Shown in pieces: positions 26,249 through 33,755 of a stretch of DNA of 64,000 nucleotides (positions are counted from its first letter, which is position 1; each line of letters opens with the position of its first letter). This stretch comes from Reddybacter sp041622675 (GTDB taxonomy: Bacteria > Pseudomonadota > Gammaproteobacteria > Pseudomonadales > Porticoccaceae), in NCBI GenBank assembly GCA_041622675.1, contig JBFJYH010000006.1, positions 28,132-92,131 on the forward strand, read 5' to 3'. The position numbers and the translations under genes were made by a program. Under the pieces are notes generated by a model. The model had not been told where the DNA came from. It was given only the letters and a program-made list of their open reading frames with translations, and searched no databases.

Positions 26249-26355
26249 TACAACCTACCCTACAGCCTTTGAGCGTTTCTTTTTTACCGTGTACACATAA
26301 AGTCCTACAAAAATAATTTCACTTGCCTGACACGGGGAAAGCACATTCCTTGTGC

Positions 26356-26605
26356 ATTGTATGAGATAAAACTAGAAGGCTGCTGTCACCATCAACCAGG
26401 CTTTATCCGTATCGGTAGAAAAATCATCGGCTTCATAGGCCGCGTATTTAAATAATACGCTGTAATTTTTACTCAATTTAATTGTATGAGATAAAACTAA
26501 AAGGCTGCTGTCACCATCAACCAGGCTTTATCCGTATCGGTAGAAAAATCATCGGCTTCATAGGCCGCGTATTTAAATAATACGCTGTAATTTTTACTCA
26601 ATTTA
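26356..26605. repeat. 125-bp tandem duplication of the porin gene 3' end
   Basis: The unit at 26481-26605, which holds the last codons and the stop of the porin gene, is repeated directly at 26356-26480 with only one visible difference (ACTAAAAGG against ACTAGAAGG). The second copy lies after the stop codon and is not translated; the difference changes Phe-stop from TTT TAG to TTC TAG. The near identity suggests a recent duplication by slippage or recombination, or an assembly artefact. Confidence 0.9.
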
Positions 26606-27717
26606 TACGCCGCGACAAAGTCGAATTCACTGCCGTAATCCATACCCCCTGTTTCAGCTTCAAAATCATGATAAAAAGCAACGAGTTTTACCCCGGCTAT
26701 TTTGGTCGCGACTTTAAGGTAGGAATCTTCGATGCCTCCTGCGGGGGTCACTAGAAATTTATCGGCGAAACCCTGAAATTTATGCAGTGTTGCCAAGGGC
26801 GTTTTAAAGCCAATGCCGTTGTCACTTTCAAGTACTTCGTAGCCAAGGGCTACGGTAACAGGCTTCGTTTTAAAGGCAAATTCTGCAAAGTAATAGCCCG
26901 CGTCATAGTCCAGAGGGCTGTCTTGGTAATCACTTTGCTCAGCATACGATAGGTTGATCCCAAGGCTCACGTCTTTGCTGATAGTCAATCCGCCTTTGTA
27001 TTCCAGCCCATAAGTACTGCTCGATAGAGCCGGCGCTTCTTGTAGGTCGAGTAAATAACTGAAACCAGCGAGCGTGTGGCCATCAGCAATCTTATAGGTG
27101 GCAATCAGTGCGTGGCTATCCCCTTCAAATTCGGCATCCCCTCCTTCAGGACCAAAAATACGGTTAACACCCCAGATATAACTGTAGTCAACTGCCAAAT
27201 CCTTCAGGGGTGATGCTGTAAACCTTACGGCATCAAAGGTTTGTTCATTTTGACGCCAGCCGACACCCCCCAAAAAGCGCTGCCCACTGTGGTTGATACG
27301 CTGGCGGCCCAAGGTTGCCTTGGTGTTATCATCAAAGGCATAACGAATAAAAGCCTGATTCACTTCGGTGTAATCCGGGTCTGCAACCACCGGATAGTTC
27401 GTATTGCCATTTTCAGTATTGTTAAAATTATCGCTGCCGATATAGCTAACATTATCCACCTCAACTAGGCCCATAAAACCCTCGGTCACTCCCGATTTAA
27501 GGGTAATTCGAGACCTCAGAGTCGACGCGTCAGCATCCTCTGGCTTACCGTCCTGGTCGACGTACTCATAGCGGTAACGCAAATTTAATGCCACATCACC
27601 TCCATCAATGGCTTGACTAATACTATCAGCAAGAAGCTGAGCACTCGCTGGTGCTGACAGGCCCAGAGCAACAGCACCAAGTGCAGCTGTGGTGATTTTA
27701 AATGTACGGCTCAACAT
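26497..27717 (-). CDS. Outer-membrane porin of the nitrate-uptake locus (alginate-export-like beta-barrel)
   Basis: A 406-residue beta-barrel protein. It has a clear signal peptide (MLSRTFKITTAALGAVALGLSAPASA), alternating amphipathic strands such as NLRYRYEYVDQ, QAFIRYAFDDNTKATLGRQRIN, LIATYKIADGHTLAGFSYLLD and FVAAYKLSKNYSVLFKYAAYE, and a C-terminal Phe (WLMVTAAF) as in outer-membrane proteins. The strand pattern resembles the alginate-export porin family. Its place beside nasTS, and its leader with the same promoter and attenuator layout as nrtA, suggest that it lets nitrate or nitrite cross the outer membrane. GAGGAG before ATG 27717 decides the start; the longer frame reads through the leader. 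Confidence 0.82.
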   Translation of the reverse strand: MLSRTFKITTAALGAVALGLSAPASAQLLADSISQAIDGGDVALNLRYRYEYVDQDGKPEDADASTLRSRITLKSGVTEGFMGLVEVDNVSYIGSDNFNNTENGNTNYPVVADPDYTEVNQAFIRYAFDDNTKATLGRQRINHSGQRFLGGVGWRQNEQTFDAVRFTASPLKDLAVDYSYIWGVNRIFGPEGGDAEFEGDSHALIATYKIADGHTLAGFSYLLDLQEAPALSSSTYGLEYKGGLTISKDVSLGINLSYAEQSDYQDSPLDYDAGYYFAEFAFKTKPVTVALGYEVLESDNGIGFKTPLATLHKFQGFADKFLVTPAGGIEDSYLKVATKIAGVKLVAFYHDFEAETGGMDYGSEFDFVAAYKLSKNYSVLFKYAAYEADDFSTDTDKAWLMVTAAF

Positions 27718-27790
27718 TCGGACTCTCCTCAGAGTAATAACAGCAGGCATGGATAAGCTGCCAGATACTGTTAACTGAATTAGTAAAAAC

Positions 27791-27830
27791 AAAAAAGCTC
27801 ACAGGCCTCCACAAAGGTGACCTATGAGCT
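27791..27830 (-). terminator. Attenuator (intrinsic terminator) in the porin leader
   Basis: On the minus strand AGCTCATAGG (27830-27821) pairs with CCTGTGAGCT (27805-27796) with one T-G wobble, around a 15-nt loop, followed by TTTTTTGTTTTT. It lies about 75 bp before the porin start codon and after the putative promoter, so transcription of the porin would need antitermination. Confidence 0.8.
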
Positions 27831-27839
27831 CCATTGCCC
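27826..27839 (-). promoter_or_regulatory. Candidate ANTAR (NasT) target hairpin in the porin leader
   Basis: The sense strand has GGGC-AATGGA-GCTC (27839-27826): a four-pair stem (one G-T) with a six-base loop having A at position 1 and G at position 4. Its 3' strand GCTC is also part of the terminator stem, so the two are mutually exclusive. The loop resembles AACGAA in the nrtA leader (AAYGRA in both). A matching upstream P1 hairpin is not clear; an AGCGGG/CCCGCT pairing spans 27876-27845. Confidence 0.55.
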
Positions 27840-27887
27840 AGATAGCGGGGGGCATTACACCTTGATAAACCCGCTGACCAACTCTAA

Positions 27888-27903
27888 TACAATTCTTATG
27901 CCA
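27888..27903 (-). promoter_or_regulatory. Sigma-54-like -24/-12 promoter of the porin gene
   Basis: The minus strand reads TGGCATAAGAATTGTA, the same TGGCAT-N5-TTGTA as before nrtA, with sigma-54 spacing between the GG and TTG elements and GT in place of GC at -12. Both are followed by TTA. Confidence 0.55.
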
Positions 27904-28030
27904 TGTTTTTAAGTGCCTGTTTCCACAATAAAAACTCGTTCAACTTACGTATTTTTACATGTGATTATTCCCCTGAAGTAAGCGAATATGCCTTATGACT
28001 ACGCATTACGCTCCAATCTAGGGCTTACAC

Positions 28031-28050
28031 TGCTTGTCAATTGACAGGCA
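28031..28050. promoter_or_regulatory. 20-bp near-palindrome upstream of the SDR pair, candidate operator
   Basis: TGCTTGTCAA-TTGACAGGCA is symmetrical except for one position pair; the core TGTCAATTGACA is a perfect 12-bp palindrome. It lies about 210 bp before the first SDR and between the divergent porin and SDR promoters. No regulator gene is next to it. Confidence 0.4.
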
Positions 28051-28261
28051 AGACTAATATAGCCACTTATACAATCCTCCTTCGTTCACTTTCAACCCGT
28101 TCTTCTTACTAGGACTCCTCCACTACACCCCTATAACAGCAAAGACAAGCCTCGCCTTTTTGATCGAAAGACACTATATTTGCCCGTGTTTTAAAAAATA
28201 AAACGACAGAGCTCGCCAATACGCTCTGTAACTCTAAATTAACTAATACAAGGGAAACCTA

Positions 28262-29023
28262 ATGGGAAGTCTAGACGGAAAAGTAGCACTGATTACCGGC
28301 GCAGCGCGTGGCCAGGGCGCCGCAGAAGCTCGACTGTTTGTTGAACGTGGCGCCAAGGTGATGATGACCGACGTACTCGATGATGAAGGCGCTCAAGTCG
28401 CCGCGCAAATCGGTGATAACGCAGCCTATATGCACCTCGATGTGACCAGCGAACAAGGTTGGAAAGACGTCGTTGCTGCCACTGTCGCTAAATTTGGCAA
28501 GCTCAACGTGCTTATTAATAACGCCGGCATTATAACACCCGCCCAGGAAGTTCACGAAACCTCATTAGAAGACTACCGCAAAGTTATCGACATCAATCAA
28601 ATTGGTGTTTTCCTCGGTATGCGCGAAGTTGTCGAGCCAATGAAAAAAGCCAGCGGCGGTTCCATCATCAACATTTCTTCAATTGACGGATTGACTGGCA
28701 TGTACGGTGCCAGCGCATATTGCGCCAGTAAATTTGCCGTACGGGGTATGACCAAAGTTGCAGCATTAGAACTGGGTAAATATGGCATCCGAGTCAACTC
28801 TCTCCACCCAGGTGGTGTGAAAACCAAAATACTGGATGATATAAACCTGAGTGAAGAAGAAGCAGAAGAGGCCTTTAAAGCCAGTCCTTTGGGCCGTATT
28901 GGAAAATCCGAAGAAATGGCCACTCTAGCGGCTTATCTCGCCTCAGATGATGCCTCCTACTCTACCGGATCAGAGTTTGTTGCCGATGGCGGTCTAACCG
29001 CAGGTTTCTCTCTAGAAGGTTAA
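28262..29023 (+). CDS. Short-chain dehydrogenase/reductase, tandem paralog 1
   Basis: A 253-residue classical SDR of the 3-alpha/20-beta-hydroxysteroid dehydrogenase-like group. It has TGAARGQGAAEARLF (TGxxxGxG), Asp in MTDVLDDEG (NAD preference), LHLDVTSE-type Asp, NNAG, SSIDG with the catalytic Ser, YCASKFAVRG (YxxxK), HPGG and the C-terminal STGSEFVADGGLTAGFS. The start ATG follows AAGGGAAACCTA. It is followed by a terminator hairpin and then a close paralog. The substrate is a hydroxy or keto compound, possibly alicyclic, but this is not decided by the sequence. Confidence 0.9.
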   Translation: MGSLDGKVALITGAARGQGAAEARLFVERGAKVMMTDVLDDEGAQVAAQIGDNAAYMHLDVTSEQGWKDVVAATVAKFGKLNVLINNAGIITPAQEVHETSLEDYRKVIDINQIGVFLGMREVVEPMKKASGGSIINISSIDGLTGMYGASAYCASKFAVRGMTKVAALELGKYGIRVNSLHPGGVKTKILDDINLSEEEAEEAFKASPLGRIGKSEEMATLAAYLASDDASYSTGSEFVADGGLTAGFSLEG

Positions 29024-29045
29024 GCTTCCCTGAAGCCAAACCCAC

Positions 29046-29074
29046 AAAAGGCTTGTTAATGGACAAGCCTTTTT
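29046..29074 (+). terminator. Intrinsic terminator between the two SDR genes
   Basis: AAAAGGCTTGT (29046-29056) and ACAAGCCTTTT (29063-29073) make a perfect 11-bp stem with a 6-nt loop and a T-run. It lies 22 bp after the first SDR and 35 bp before the second SDR start, so the second gene either depends on read-through or has its own promoter within the short gap. Confidence 0.8.
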
Positions 29075-29108
29075 GTCATTTAAAAACGCAATAAGTAAGG
29101 GTAAAACA

Positions 29109-29867
29109 ATGAGTAATTTACAAGGTAAAGTCGCACTCATCACTGGCGCTGCACGGGGACAGGGGGCGGCGGAAGCTCGTCTCTTCGCTGAGCGCGGCGC
29201 CAAGGTCGTCATCACCGATGTTCTCGATCAAGAGGGCAAGCAAGTCGCCGCCGATATTGGCGACGCGGCTCTCTACATTCATCTGGATGTTACCGATGAA
29301 AACTCCTGGGCAGCGGCAGTCAAAGAAACCGTTGCACATTTTGGCAAACTCAACGTGCTGGTCAACAATGCTGGTATTGTTCAGGTCAAGGCTCTGGTGG
29401 ACACGAGTGTTGCCGACTATATGAAAGTCATTGAAATCAACCAACTGGGTGTTTTTCTCGGCATGCGTTCCGTTGCTGGCGCAATGAAAGAAGCAGGCAG
29501 CGGCTCGATCATTAACATTTCTTCCATCGACGGACTTATCGGCATGTCCGGCGGTTCAGCCTACTGTGCCAGTAAATTTGCTGTGCGCGGGATGACCAAA
29601 GTCGCCGCCATGGAACTGGGGCCCGACAACATTCGCGTCAACTCCATTCACCCCGGAGGCATTCACACGCCGATGATTACCCAAGCGGGCATGGACGAGT
29701 CAGTGATGACAGATATTTTCAGTAAAGTGCCACTAGGACGTGTTGGTCAGCCTGAAGAAATGGCGACTCTGGCCGCTTATTTGGCCTCTGATGACAGCTC
29801 TTACTCCACCGGTTCAGAGTTCATCGCCGATGGTGGTTTGACGTCGGGCTTTTCCCTAGAACACTAA
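29109..29867 (+). CDS. Short-chain dehydrogenase/reductase, tandem paralog 2
   Basis: A 252-residue SDR about two thirds identical by eye to the preceding one, with the same TGAARGQG, NNAG, SSIDG, YCASKFAVRG, HPGG and STGSEFIADGGLTSGFS motifs. Divergence is concentrated in residues 95-110 and the substrate-binding loop after HPGG (IHTPMITQAGMDESV against VKTKILDDINLSEEE), which suggests different substrates or stereochemistry. ATG 29109 follows GTAAGGG and matches the paralog's N-terminus; the longer frame from 29073 starts inside the terminator. It converges on the flavin monooxygenase gene. Confidence 0.9.
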   Translation: MSNLQGKVALITGAARGQGAAEARLFAERGAKVVITDVLDQEGKQVAADIGDAALYIHLDVTDENSWAAAVKETVAHFGKLNVLVNNAGIVQVKALVDTSVADYMKVIEINQLGVFLGMRSVAGAMKEAGSGSIINISSIDGLIGMSGGSAYCASKFAVRGMTKVAAMELGPDNIRVNSIHPGGIHTPMITQAGMDESVMTDIFSKVPLGRVGQPEEMATLAAYLASDDSSYSTGSEFIADGGLTSGFSLEH

Positions 29868-29910
29868 CAACCGTCGTCAATGCCGAGAGGCACAGGGATT
29901 ACATCAGCCC

Positions 29911-29953
29911 AATAAAAAAGCGCCTCCTATAAATAGGTAGGCGCTTTTTTATT
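29911..29953. terminator. Bidirectional terminator between convergent SDR and LLM genes
   Basis: AATAAAAAAGCGCCT (29911-29925) and AGGCGCTTTTTTATT (29939-29953) are fully complementary, with an inner CCTA/TAGG pair. A/T runs on both sides let it work on either strand, as expected between convergent genes. Confidence 0.9.
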
Positions 29954-29971
29954 TCAATCTGCCGCTAAAAA

Positions 29972-31297
29972 TCAGGGCAAATTCAGCTTGGCCAAGGCCT
30001 CGCGATCAACCACAGGCGCACGCTTCGTACCCGGCGCTAACTTGACACTTCCCGGCGTTCGGTCAAACGGCCCAAATAAACCAATTTCATCGGCATGTCT
30101 ACGCACCTCAGGTAATACTTCCTTACCCAACAGCTCAACGCTGCGCAAACGATCCTTATCACTGACATTGCCCTGTACGGCAAAACAGGTAAACACACCG
30201 GGGCGAATAACAGAGAGGATGTCCTTGATTTTCTGAGCGCAAGTCTCAGGGCTACCAACAACAATTTGCATGTTATCCTGGGTTTTCTCATAACCGGCAA
30301 TCAGCTTGGCCTTCAGGGCATCATAAGCCGATGCGTCCCAACTGTCATCGGAACTGGCCATCAATTTTTCTTTACTGACGCCCAACCAGCTACCACCCGG
30401 CTGTTGCCCCAACATGCGAATTGCACTCTTTGAGTTATAGCCAGGAGGCAGAGTGTGCTCAGGGCGTGAGAAGGCATTTTGGCCACCACCGAAAACAAAT
30501 CCTTTGCCAATTTCCTGCGCTTTTTCATCCGTATCGGCACAGAAGATAGGCAGTAAGTAACCAAAGTTCTCAGGACCAGCCTGATAACCCAGCTCAGCGG
30601 ATTTATCCGCGTACATATCCCATAAATCACAGGTTGGGCCAAGCGCCGTACCTAAGCCGAGATAAGGATATTGTTTCTCAGCACACCACATGACCGTTTC
30701 AGCACTCAAGACTCCAGGAATCCACTGCTGGGGCATCTCCTGATAGGGTTTGACCCACGGGTTCACATGACGATAGTGAAAGTGCTTACCCTCGTAACGC
30801 CAGGGACCCTCTTTGGTCCAACAGTCCATGATGAAAGAGTGAGCCTCGTTAAACATTTCACGATTATAGGCAGGATTGGCATTATTAAAGAACTGCTCGC
30901 TACCTGCACCACGGACCCAGCCAGAAACCAGACGACCTCGGGAAATGGTATCAATGGTCGCCAGCTCTTCTGCAATGCGCAAAGGGTGTTTAACGCCCGG
31001 TAGCATATTGCCAATAATCACAATTTTGGCCTTAGAGGTGATACGGGCCAAAATAGCTGCTTCAATATTGACCACGCTACCCGAACAGAAAGGATTACCG
31101 TGGTGCTCGTTAATGGCAACCGCATCAAAACCCACTTCCTCACAGAAGCAGGCTTCGTCAAGGTAAAAATTGTAATCGTGGGCTGACTTTTCGCGGTCAA
31201 TGTGCCTATTTGAAACCCCAAAAAAGGCTCGGTTTTTAAGAACAGGGGCTTCGTCGATATAACGCACGGGGCGCTCAGTAAAATGTGCAATTTGCAT
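29972..31297 (-). CDS. LLM-class flavin-dependent monooxygenase 2
   Basis: A 441-residue luciferase-like flavoprotein. Landmarks are AHFTERPVRYIDE at the start, EEVGFDAVAINEHHGNPFCSG, KIVIIGNMLPGVKHPLRIAEELATID, GRLVSGWVRGAGSEQFF, and the late QIVVGSPETCAQKI. It is longer than the other LLM protein in the window. Members use reduced flavin supplied by a reductase and include type II Baeyer-Villiger enzymes. It is 25 bp downstream of an alpha/beta hydrolase in a two-gene minus operon, which fits an oxygenation-then-hydrolysis pair; the substrate is unknown. Confidence 0.88.
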   Translation of the reverse strand: MQIAHFTERPVRYIDEAPVLKNRAFFGVSNRHIDREKSAHDYNFYLDEACFCEEVGFDAVAINEHHGNPFCSGSVVNIEAAILARITSKAKIVIIGNMLPGVKHPLRIAEELATIDTISRGRLVSGWVRGAGSEQFFNNANPAYNREMFNEAHSFIMDCWTKEGPWRYEGKHFHYRHVNPWVKPYQEMPQQWIPGVLSAETVMWCAEKQYPYLGLGTALGPTCDLWDMYADKSAELGYQAGPENFGYLLPIFCADTDEKAQEIGKGFVFGGGQNAFSRPEHTLPPGYNSKSAIRMLGQQPGGSWLGVSKEKLMASSDDSWDASAYDALKAKLIAGYEKTQDNMQIVVGSPETCAQKIKDILSVIRPGVFTCFAVQGNVSDKDRLRSVELLGKEVLPEVRRHADEIGLFGPFDRTPGSVKLAPGTKRAPVVDREALAKLNLP

Positions 31298-31322
31298 GAC
31301 TATTTAGTCTCCAATTCTTTTA

Positions 31323-32111
31323 TTACGCAAGGAAGTGTTTAACAGCGGCAACAAACTCTGCGCTATCTTCAATTTCTGGGCGGTGGCCAGCACCCTTGAT
31401 GGTTACGATATCGGCCTGGGGCAGGGCATCGTGATATTTCCTGATACAGTCCTGAGGCACCACAGCGTCTTCACTACCACGAATCAGCAGGGTTGGCAGT
31501 TTGGCATTTTTTGCACTGCGCAACAGATCTGGTAGGCTAGGATTGAACATATAAGGTTCCCAGCCAATACGTGCACTTTCAGCTCGGGCATCTTCAAACA
31601 ACTCGAACTGCTCAGGCGTCATATCACCGCCGTAGATTTTGCTGAACTCTTCCGCTTCATGATTAAACACTGTCTGACGTAAACAGGTTTTAATGGTGCA
31701 AGCAAAAATATCAAAAATCTCGCCCTCATCCGGCTTAATACCCATAGGTCCAACCAAGGTGATGGAACCGAGCAGTTCAGGGTTTGCAGCGGCCATTTCA
31801 GCAGCGGTATAAGCACCGGCAGAAAAGCCTAATACATCCGGTTTTTCCAAACCCAGTTCACGAATCACATTCAAGTAATAGTTGGCCAGATCACGGTGAC
31901 GCCACATCCAGTCTTGACGCGGCGACTTACCAAACCCCGGCTGCAAAGGGATAATCAACTCCCTGTCTTGCGCGAGTTCTTCATTCCAGTTCATCCAACC
32001 CGTGTAACCGAGCTCGTCATGTAGTACCAGCAGTGGTTTGCCGGTACCCCCTCGAATCAGAACGAGGTCTGAGCCGGCTAGGTTTTGCGTTTCTTCTTTC
32101 CAAGTAGCCAA
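31323..32111 (-). CDS. Alpha/beta hydrolase
   Basis: A 262-residue alpha/beta-hydrolase-fold protein. The segment VLHDELGYTGWM contributes the oxyanion hole, GFSAGAYTAAEM carries the nucleophile Ser, LLIRGSEDAVVP supplies the acid, and the catalytic His is in KGAGHRPEIED. No signal peptide is present. Enzymes of this size cleave esters, enol-lactones or C-C bonds in ring-degradation pathways. It is the first gene of the pair with the flavin monooxygenase; an AAGGAG box precedes the ATG. Confidence 0.88.
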   Translation of the reverse strand: MATWKEETQNLAGSDLVLIRGGTGKPLLVLHDELGYTGWMNWNEELAQDRELIIPLQPGFGKSPRQDWMWRHRDLANYYLNVIRELGLEKPDVLGFSAGAYTAAEMAAANPELLGSITLVGPMGIKPDEGEIFDIFACTIKTCLRQTVFNHEAEEFSKIYGGDMTPEQFELFEDARAESARIGWEPYMFNPSLPDLLRSAKNAKLPTLLIRGSEDAVVPQDCIRKYHDALPQADIVTIKGAGHRPEIEDSAEFVAAVKHFLA

Positions 32112-32648
32112 TGGTTTCTCCTTAAAATAACAGTTGGTTAATAAAAGTGCTTATTTGATTCAACCCCTGACATAGCGATCAGTAAGGCCAATACTTGTCG
32201 TCAAAACACCTCGCAAACACCAGTTACTTCGGCCTCGAGCGAGATAATTATTAAAATGATAAAGAAGCTAAACTAGCTCTAAATTCAAACATGAGAAAAA
32301 AGCCTTAGCAACCAAAAATTTAACGGGGGGAATGTTCTAGGTCAACCACATCGGCATGGTTGAACCTTGACTTTAATCCAACAAAAAAAACCAACACTTG
32401 TTAAAGCGTCTTATACTCGCGGGTACGCTATGGTACCATCCTCTTCAGGCGAGCTCGTTCAAAGAGGGCAAAGTAAAGCAATTCACCGCTAGTGCCATAG
32501 AACGAGAAGAAAAAAGACACCTCAGAATATCGCGACGACACGATCACACAGTTACGTGTCTTTAAAAAACAAAAAATTACTTTGACAATACTTTACCGAA
32601 CCAGTGTCGTTCGGAATATAGCGTCTCTAATTCATAATAAGGATTGAT
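32112..32648. promoter_or_regulatory. 537-bp divergent intergenic region with two inverted repeats
   Basis: It separates the minus-strand hydrolase operon from the plus-strand RND pump. No gene is seen. Near the pump, TTGACA at 32582-32587 and CCGAAC-N7-GTTCGG at 32596-32614 look like a promoter with a TetR/AcrR-type operator about 35 bp before the start codon. Towards the hydrolase side CAACCA-N8-TGGTTG lies at 32343-32362. Confidence 0.4.
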
Positions 32649-33755
32649 ATGACCCCGAATTTTCGTCTTTGGCTACCCGTTCTCGCCATCACCGTGTTTT
32701 TGGCTGCGTGTGGTGACAGCCAGGAGATTCAACCTACGCCAGCAGAAAAGACCAAACCCGCCCCGCGGGCAACATTGATCAGTACCGTCAAAACTAAAAC
32801 ACAAACCGTTGAGGTGGTCGAACACTCCGTTGGCTCATTAGAGAGTATCATCAGGCCCGAAGTCGCGGCGGAAGTTGAGGGCCGTTATCTCGGCGCCTTC
32901 GTACTCACCGGCCAGCGCGTCAAGCCTGGGCAACTGCTCGCCGAACTCGACACCGAAGATTACACCATCGCCGCCCAAGCCGCGAATGCCGAGGTAGCCC
33001 AACTTGAGGCACTGACAAGCAATCAGCGTCGCACGGTAAAACGTTTTACTAAACTCATTAATGACAAGCTGATCTCCATCGACCGTTACGAAGAAGCACG
33101 AGCGCAGTTAGACTCCCTTGAGGAGCAACTAAAAGCCGCACAGGCGCGAAGCAACCAAAAACAGCGTGGCTTGACAAAAACTCGTGTGTTATCCGCCTAT
33201 GACGGCATCGTCGATGAAGAATTATCAAGCCCTGGTGACTTTTTAGAAGTCGGCGACCCCCTGTTTCGCATCATTAAAGTTGACAAACTCAGGGCACGCT
33301 TACCGCTACCAGAAACCCTAGCCAGTCAACTATCACTGGGGCTCAAACTCAGATTGGTATCGCCCATGGCCCCCGATATCAGGGTAGAAAGTACAATACA
33401 AGAAATCAGACCCACCGTCGGCTCTCGCAATCGAGCCATTGACATCCTCACTATTATCGATAACCCAGGCCCCTGGCAACCCGGCGCCAGTGTGACCGGT
33501 GAGATCATTCTCACCACCCGTGACAATGCCATACTCGTGCCCAAGGCATCCTTGGTACTGCGCCCTGCGGGTAAAGTGGTGTATGTCATCCAAGACGGCA
33601 TTGCCCATCAACGGGTAGTAGAGGTCGGCGAATACATCGGCGCCAATATCGAAATCACTACTGGACTACAGGGCGGCGAAACCATCGCGGTCAACGGCGC
33701 GGGCTTTCTTACCGACGGTTCACCGGTCACGATTAGCGGAGAAAATAAGCCGTGA
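32649..33755 (+). CDS. RND efflux periplasmic adaptor (membrane fusion) lipoprotein
   Basis: A 368-residue HlyD/AcrA-type adaptor that links an inner-membrane RND pump to an outer-membrane channel. The signal peptide ends in a lipobox (FLAAC), so it is anchored by lipid at Cys22. Next come the lipoyl half-motifs (IRPEVAAEVEGRYLGAFVLTGQRVKPGQLLAELD and TRVLSAYDGIVDEELSSPGDFLEVGDPLFRI), an intervening alpha-hairpin (about 110-165) and the beta-barrel and membrane-proximal domains. The ribosome binding site AAGGA lies before the ATG. The stop overlaps the permease start (GTGA). Confidence 0.92.
   Translation: MTPNFRLWLPVLAITVFLAACGDSQEIQPTPAEKTKPAPRATLISTVKTKTQTVEVVEHSVGSLESIIRPEVAAEVEGRYLGAFVLTGQRVKPGQLLAELDTEDYTIAAQAANAEVAQLEALTSNQRRTVKRFTKLINDKLISIDRYEEARAQLDSLEEQLKAAQARSNQKQRGLTKTRVLSAYDGIVDEELSSPGDFLEVGDPLFRIIKVDKLRARLPLPETLASQLSLGLKLRLVSPMAPDIRVESTIQEIRPTVGSRNRAIDILTIIDNPGPWQPGASVTGEIILTTRDNAILVPKASLVLRPAGKVVYVIQDGIAHQRVVEVGEYIGANIEITTGLQGGETIAVNGAGFLTDGSPVTISGENKP

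Noticed and set aside
26356..26480. Second porin C-terminus gene fragment
   Set aside because: It is only the duplicated 125-bp end after the stop codon; no start or reading frame leads into it.
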